Source of the DNA: Streptomyces gossypii
GTDB taxonomy: Bacteria > Actinomycetota > Actinomycetes > Streptomycetales > Streptomycetaceae
Direction: 5' to 3'
Assembly (NCBI RefSeq): GCF_025165795.1
Contig: NZ_JAJAGO010000007.1
Location: 333,034-397,033, forward strand
Length of the DNA stretch: 64,000 bases
In this document: piece after piece, positions 59,757-64,000 of the stretch
Numbering within the stretch: the first letter of the stretch is position 1
How the letters are laid out: each line of letters opens with the position of its first letter
Notes under the pieces: model-generated
The model's database searches: none
Told to the model about the DNA's origin: nothing
Seen by the model: the letters and a program-made list of their open reading frames with translations, nothing else
Position numbers and translations under genes: made by a program

Positions 59757-61432
59757 ACGGCGCGAACGGCGCGAACAGGCCCTGGACCGCCGACCTCGGC
59801 GACGGCACCTACCGCAACCCCGTGCTGTGGGCGGACTGGTCCGACCCGGACGTCGTGCGGGTCGGCAAGGACTACTACCTCACCGCCTCCAGCTTCGGCC
59901 GGGTCCCCGGACTGCCCCTGCTGCACTCCCGGGACCTCGTCAACTGGACCCTCGTCGGCCACGCCCTCGACCGCCTGGAGCCGGCCGCCGACTTCGCCGT
60001 ACCACGCCATGACCGCGGTGTGTGGGCACCCTCGATCCGGCACCACGCAGGGCGCTTCTGGATCTTCTGGGGCGATCCCGATCACGGTGTCCAGCAGGTC
60101 AACGCCGAGGACATCCGGGGCCCGTGGAGCAGCCCGCACATGGTCAAGGCGGGCAAGGGGATGATCGACCCCTGCCCGCTGTGGGACGAGGAGACCGGCG
60201 GCGCCTATCTCGTGCACGCCTGGGCGAAGTCCCGCTCCGGCATCAAGAACCGGCTCACCGGCCACCGGATGAGCCCCGACGGACGGGAACTGCTCGATGA
60301 GGGCAGCACCCTCGTCGACGCCGACCGCATCCCCGGCTGGTTCACCCTCGAAGGCCCCAAGCTCTACCGGCACGACGGCTACTTCTGGATCTTCGCACCC
60401 GCGGGAGGAGTCGAGACCGGCTGGCAGGGAGCCTTCCGCTCCCGGGAGTTCTCCGGCCCCTACGAGGAGCGCGTCGTCCTCGCCCAGGGCGGCACCGACG
60501 TCAACGGGCCGCATCAGGGCGGCTGGGTGCGGACCACCGCGGGCGAGGACTGGTTCCTGCACTTCCAGGCACGCGGAGCCTACGGCCGGGTCGTCCACCT
60601 CCAGCCGATGCGCTGGACCGACGGCGAGGGCGGGGGCGAGGCGGGCTGGCCGGTACTCGGTGACGAAGGCGAACCCGTCTCCGTGCACACCAAGCCCGTC
60701 GCCCCGGCACAGACCGTCGCCGCGCCCGCCACCGACGACGACTTCCCCGGCGGCCGTTACGGCAGGCAGTGGCAGTGGACGGCCTGCCCACAGCCCGACT
60801 GGACGGTGGAGCACGCGGGAGACGGACTGCGGCTCCACTGCGTACGGACCGCTTGCGCGCACGACCTGCGTGCCCTGCCCAGCGTGCTGGTCCAGCGGCT
60901 GCCCGCCGAGACGTTCACCGCCGAGGTGGACCTCGCCCTGAACAGCGAAGCACCCGGCGCCAAGGCCGGACTCGCGATACTCGGTGACGCCTTCAACTGG
61001 ATCGGCCTCGAACGGCAGGCGGACGGCACCGTACGGCTCGTGCACCGGTACGCGGAGGCCGTCGCCGAACACGAGCGGGACGCCGCACATCCCCGCCCCG
61101 CGCCCAAAGGACGGGCCGGGCTCCGCATCGAGGTCACCCCCGGAGGCCGCTGCCGCTTCTTCGCCGGAACGGCTGACGGCTCCGGGCTCCAGCCCTCGGG
61201 CCTGGTGTTCGCCGCCACGCCGTGGCGGTGGGTGGGCTCCCTGCTCGGCCTTTTCGCCACCGCACCGACCGGCGCGGGCCCGGCCGGCACCGCCGACTTC
61301 TCGGCCTTCCGTGCCAGCGGCCCTTCCGGAGCACCAGCGCGGACGCACCTCATCGAACGTACCGGAGCAGAACCGAAGCAACCGACAGCACCGAGAGAAC
61401 CGACAGCACCCAGAGAGAAGAGCCGATCATGA
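59753..61432 (+). CDS. GH43 glycoside hydrolase (beta-xylosidase/arabinofuranosidase type)
   Basis: This 559-residue enzyme has a five-bladed propeller with the three catalytic acids in place: Asp in NPVLWADWSDPDVVRVGKDY, Asp in KGMIDPCPLWDEETGGAYL and Glu in WFTLEGPKLYRHDGYFWIFA. A C-terminal beta-sandwich (about residues 330-530) is typical of GH43 with a C2 domain. There is no signal peptide, so it acts on imported oligosaccharide. It overlaps the PmoA gene and the binding protein gene, placing it inside the transport operon. The specificity, xylose or arabinose, is unknown. Confidence 0.9.
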   Translation: MNGANGANRPWTADLGDGTYRNPVLWADWSDPDVVRVGKDYYLTASSFGRVPGLPLLHSRDLVNWTLVGHALDRLEPAADFAVPRHDRGVWAPSIRHHAGRFWIFWGDPDHGVQQVNAEDIRGPWSSPHMVKAGKGMIDPCPLWDEETGGAYLVHAWAKSRSGIKNRLTGHRMSPDGRELLDEGSTLVDADRIPGWFTLEGPKLYRHDGYFWIFAPAGGVETGWQGAFRSREFSGPYEERVVLAQGGTDVNGPHQGGWVRTTAGEDWFLHFQARGAYGRVVHLQPMRWTDGEGGGEAGWPVLGDEGEPVSVHTKPVAPAQTVAAPATDDDFPGGRYGRQWQWTACPQPDWTVEHAGDGLRLHCVRTACAHDLRALPSVLVQRLPAETFTAEVDLALNSEAPGAKAGLAILGDAFNWIGLERQADGTVRLVHRYAEAVAEHERDAAHPRPAPKGRAGLRIEVTPGGRCRFFAGTADGSGLQPSGLVFAATPWRWVGSLLGLFATAPTGAGPAGTADFSAFRASGPSGAPARTHLIERTGAEPKQPTAPREPTAPREKSRS

Positions 61433-62763
61433 GAATCCCGAAGACGCTCCGGGGACGGACCGCGACCGCGGTGTCCCTGGCGGCGGTGCTCGCCCTGACA
61501 GCCACGGCCTGCGGCGATGACGGCAGCAGTTCCGGCGAAGAGGGCGGCGGCAAGGGCGAGATCACCTTCTGGGACAACAACGGCGGTCCGCGCACCGCTG
61601 TCTGGAAGGAGATCATCAACGACTTCGAGAAGAAGCACCCGGACATCAAGGTCAAGTACGTCCCCATCCCGATCGCCGACGTCCAGTCCAAGTACGACAC
61701 GGCGATCGCCGGCGGCGGCCTGCCCGATGTCGGCGGCGTCGGCACCGCGTACCTGGCCAACATCGTCTCGCAGGACGCCCTCGAACCGATCGACGACCGG
61801 CTCAAGGAGTCCTCTCTCGACGGCAAGCTGGTCGAGGGCATGGTCGAGAGCGTCAAGGACGCGGGCGGCCGGAACGGCGCGATGTACACCGTGCCGACCT
61901 CCGCGAACAACGGTGTGCTCTGGTACCGGACCGACCTGTTCAAGGCCGCGGACCTGGAAGCGCCCACCACCTGGGCGGACTTCTACGAAGCTGCCGAAAA
62001 GCTCACGGACGCCGACAACAACGAGTTCGGCTACACGATCCGCGGCGGTGCGGGCTCCATCGCCCAGACCATCGACGCGGCGTACGGCCAGTCCGGCATC
62101 ACGGAGTTCTGGAAGGGCGACAAGACCACTCTCAACGCCCCGGAGAACGTCGCGGCGGTGGAGAAGTACGCCGGCCTGTTCAAGAAGACGACGCCGGCCG
62201 CCGACGTCAACAACGACTTCACCAAGATGGTCGCCCAGTGGGACTCGGGCAGCATCGGCATGCTGAGCCACAACCTCGGCTCCTACCAGGACCACGTGAA
62301 GGCGCTGGGTGACGAGAAGTTCGACGGCATACCCAACCCGATCGGGGACAGCGGCACCAGAGTCCAGGTCTCCAACCCGGTCGACGGACTGGGACTCTTC
62401 AAGTCCAGCGACAACAAGGCAGCGGCCTGGAAGTTCATCGAGTTCGCCGCCTCCCACAGCTCCAACAGCAAGTGGAACGAGTCGGCGGGCGCACTCCCGG
62501 CCAACACCGAGGCCGCCAAGGACCCCTGGATCGAGAAGGCCCAGCCGACGGCCCTCGCCGCGAAGGCCATGACGGACGGCTCCACCAAGATCGTGCAGCT
62601 GCCGTACTACCTGCCGGACTGGAACAACATCAGCAAGGCCGACAACGAGCCGGAGTTCCAGAAACTGCTGCTCGGCAAGGTCACGGCCAAGGAGTTCCTC
62701 GACAAGATAGCCGGCGAGCTGAACGCGGCCCAGAAGGAGTGGAAGGAACGGCAGGACAGCTGA
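61429..62763 (+). CDS. ABC transporter sugar-binding lipoprotein (CUT1)
   Basis: This 444-residue protein has a lipoprotein signal ending ALTATAC, with Cys27 or so as the lipid anchor, then a linker with Gly/Ser/Glu, then a type I-II solute-binding fold (GEITFWDNNGGPRTAVWKEI, NDFEKKHPDIKVKYVPIPIA, YTVPTSANNGVLWYRTDLFK, LGLFKSSDNKAAAWKFIEFA). It delivers sugar to the two permeases upstream. The ATG overlaps the GH43 stop (ATGA). Its ligand is likely an oligosaccharide from pectin. Confidence 0.92.
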   Translation: MRIPKTLRGRTATAVSLAAVLALTATACGDDGSSSGEEGGGKGEITFWDNNGGPRTAVWKEIINDFEKKHPDIKVKYVPIPIADVQSKYDTAIAGGGLPDVGGVGTAYLANIVSQDALEPIDDRLKESSLDGKLVEGMVESVKDAGGRNGAMYTVPTSANNGVLWYRTDLFKAADLEAPTTWADFYEAAEKLTDADNNEFGYTIRGGAGSIAQTIDAAYGQSGITEFWKGDKTTLNAPENVAAVEKYAGLFKKTTPAADVNNDFTKMVAQWDSGSIGMLSHNLGSYQDHVKALGDEKFDGIPNPIGDSGTRVQVSNPVDGLGLFKSSDNKAAAWKFIEFAASHSSNSKWNESAGALPANTEAAKDPWIEKAQPTALAAKAMTDGSTKIVQLPYYLPDWNNISKADNEPEFQKLLLGKVTAKEFLDKIAGELNAAQKEWKERQDS

Positions 62764-62789
62764 GGCGTTGGGGCGGGGGGCGGCCCGGG

Positions 62790-62811
62790 CCCCCCCCCCC
62801 CCCCCCCCCCC
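62790..62811. repeat. 22-base C homopolymer
   Basis: Twenty-two consecutive C residues follow a G-rich run (GGGGCGGGGGGC) just after the binding-protein stop. The G and C runs can pair into a strong hairpin, a possible terminator between the transport operon and pectate lyase. Such long homopolymers are rare in Streptomyces and error-prone to sequence. Confidence 0.85.
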
Positions 62812-62882
62812 GCCACCCGCCCAGCCTTGTCCCCCCGCGTTCACCCATCCCCCACCCCGTCCACGACAGCAAGGGAACTGCC

Positions 62883-64000
62883 ATGTCCGTACTGAGATGT
62901 CATGCACGCGCCATCGCACTGATGGTCGGCTGCGCCTCGCTGGCCCTCGTCGTTGCCGTCCCCGCCCAGGCCGCGCCCCGGCACGGCGGGGCCGAGCGCG
63001 CCACGCTCCCGGCGGGTGACGGCTGGGCCGCCGCCGAGGGCTCCACCACCGGCGGATCGAAGGCCGCCCGCGAACACGTCTACACCGTCAGCGACCGCGC
63101 CGAACTGGTGGCCGCCTTCGAAGACGCCGGCGACGCGCCGAAGATCATCAGGATCGCCGGGACCATCCACGGCAACGCCGACGCGCAGGGCACACCCGTC
63201 GACTGCGAGGACTACCGGACCGACGGCTACACCCTGGAGAAGTACCTCGCCGCCTACGACCCGCAGACCTGGGGCCAAAAACCCCCGTCCGGCCCACTCG
63301 AGGACGCCCGCGCCGCCTCGGCCGAGCGGCAGAAGGAAGCAGTCCACGTCGAGGTGCCTTCCCACACCACCCTGGTCGGCGTCGGCGACGACGCCACCGT
63401 CATCGGCGCCAGCCTCCAGGTGAAGGGCGTCTCGAACGTCATCATCCGCAACATCGACTTCGAGGACACCTACGACTGCTTCCCGCAGTGGGACCCCACC
63501 GACGGGGACAGCGGGGCCTGGAACTCCGAGTACGACAACCTCGTCGTCAGCGGCTCCGACCACGTCTGGATCGATCACAACACCTTCAGCGACGGAGACC
63601 GGCCCGACGCCGACCAGCCCCGCTACTTCGGCGAGCTGTTCCAGCAGCACGACGGCCTCCTCGACATCGTCCGGGGCGCGGACCTGGTCACCGCCTCCTG
63701 GAACGTCTTCAAGAACCACGACAAGACGATGCTCATCGGCAACAGCAACAGCGCCGGAGCCACCGACCGCGGCAGACTCCGCGTCACCCTGCACCACAAC
63801 CGTTTCCAGGACGTCGGGGAACGCGCGCCGCGGGTCCGCTTCGGGCAGGTCGACTCCTACAACAACCACTTCGTCGCCACCAGGGGCAGTTCCTACGGCT
63901 ACACCTACGGCATCGGCTTCGAGTCCCGTCTCGTCGCGGAGCACAACGCCTTCACCCTCGCCCGCGGATTCGACCCGGCGAAGATACTGAAGAAGTGGGA
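62883..64000 (+). CDS. Secreted pectate lyase (PL1 family), 3' end beyond the window
   Basis: The open frame from ATG 62883 runs to the window end (372 complete codons). It begins with a signal peptide, ALMVGCASLALVVAVPAQAA, then a right-handed parallel beta-helix: THTTLVGVGDD-like TTLVGVGDDATVIGASLQV, FPQWDPTDG, VVSGSDHVWIDHNTFSDG, DGLLDIVRGADLVTASWNVF, KNHDKTMLIGNS and the catalytic Arg in GERAPRVRFGQVDSYNNHF. This cleaves polygalacturonate by beta-elimination outside the cell. Most of the family's length is present, and only a short C-terminus is missing. No overlapping gene on the other strand is credible. Confidence 0.93.
   Translation, partial: MSVLRCHARAIALMVGCASLALVVAVPAQAAPRHGGAERATLPAGDGWAAAEGSTTGGSKAAREHVYTVSDRAELVAAFEDAGDAPKIIRIAGTIHGNADAQGTPVDCEDYRTDGYTLEKYLAAYDPQTWGQKPPSGPLEDARAASAERQKEAVHVEVPSHTTLVGVGDDATVIGASLQVKGVSNVIIRNIDFEDTYDCFPQWDPTDGDSGAWNSEYDNLVVSGSDHVWIDHNTFSDGDRPDADQPRYFGELFQQHDGLLDIVRGADLVTASWNVFKNHDKTMLIGNSNSAGATDRGRLRVTLHHNRFQDVGERAPRVRFGQVDSYNNHFVATRGSSYGYTYGIGFESRLVAEHNAFTLARGFDPAKILKKW

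Noticed and set aside
62841..63944. 367-residue open frame on the minus strand
   Set aside because: It overlaps the pectate lyase gene, which has clear family motifs and a signal peptide. The minus frame is a Val/Gly/Asp-rich mirror of GC-biased codons.

Overview
The window is high-GC actinobacterial DNA, almost certainly from a Streptomyces chromosome. The support is GC-rich third positions, many GTG and some TTG starts, ATGA/GTGA/TGATG overlaps inside operons, two SigB/SigF-type sigma factors next to a GAF-ANTAR protein, an F420-type LLM enzyme, a DUF3105/DUF305 pair and secreted polysaccharide lyases. No rRNA, tRNA or CRISPR was seen. All family names come from reading the translations by eye.

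1-8.4 kb: a secreted or membrane DUF305/DUF3105 set with an M56 peptidase and BlaI repressor, a class I flavoprotein disulfide oxidoreductase, an SDR preceded by a well-translated-looking leader peptide, and a MerR regulator overlapping an EphD-like hydrolase/SDR fusion. 8.4-11.9 kb: a sialic-acid set (aldolase-lyase of the NanA type, NanT transporter, divergent GntR regulator, perfect operator between them). 11.9-22.0 kb: formate dehydrogenase (Mo/W subunit, FeS subunit, NrfD subunit), a baeRF2/Vms1-like protein, phosphoketolase and an LLM oxidoreductase, all on the minus strand. 22.0-28.9 kb: two paralogous sigma factors flanking a GAF-ANTAR protein, glutamate dehydrogenase with a long hairpin-rich leader, a phosphopantetheinyl transferase and a pirin.

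28.9-38.8 kb is a worn accessory region. Intact small genes (VOC, ArsR, SRPBCC, Ppx/GppA, CGNR regulator, HAD, AraC/DJ-1, RidA) are mixed with gene remnants: IS256-like and IS630-like transposase pieces, an AraC C-terminus, a 66-bp pirin scrap, a HAD with its cap deleted, and a frameshifted sugar-nucleotide-type Gfo/Idh dehydrogenase.

38.8-47.0 kb is a compact, co-directional seven-gene cassette: alpha-oxoamine synthase, FAD oxidoreductase, SDR, UDP-xylose synthase, class I/II aminotransferase, RarD-type permease and UDP-glucose 6-dehydrogenase. I could not match it to a known pathway. It is the best candidate here for an undescribed system: it joins UDP-glucuronate/UDP-xylose supply to PLP carbon-carbon chemistry and has no PKS, NRPS or glycosyltransferase.

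47.0-49.5 kb holds a large imperfect palindrome and an M20 peptidase fused behind a thioesterase-like domain without its catalytic serine, with a Tat-like signal inside the protein. 49.8-64.0 kb is a pectin/uronate utilisation locus: uronate dehydrogenase, an unknown TIM-barrel-like protein, GntR regulator, KdgD-type dehydratase, IlvD/Edd sugar-acid dehydratase, ABC sugar transporter, Gfo/Idh and PmoA-like proteins, GH43 and a PL1 pectate lyase cut by the window end. The likely route is galacturonate to galactarate, then 5-dehydro-4-deoxyglucarate, then 2-oxoglutarate semialdehyde, with the last dehydrogenase not in view.
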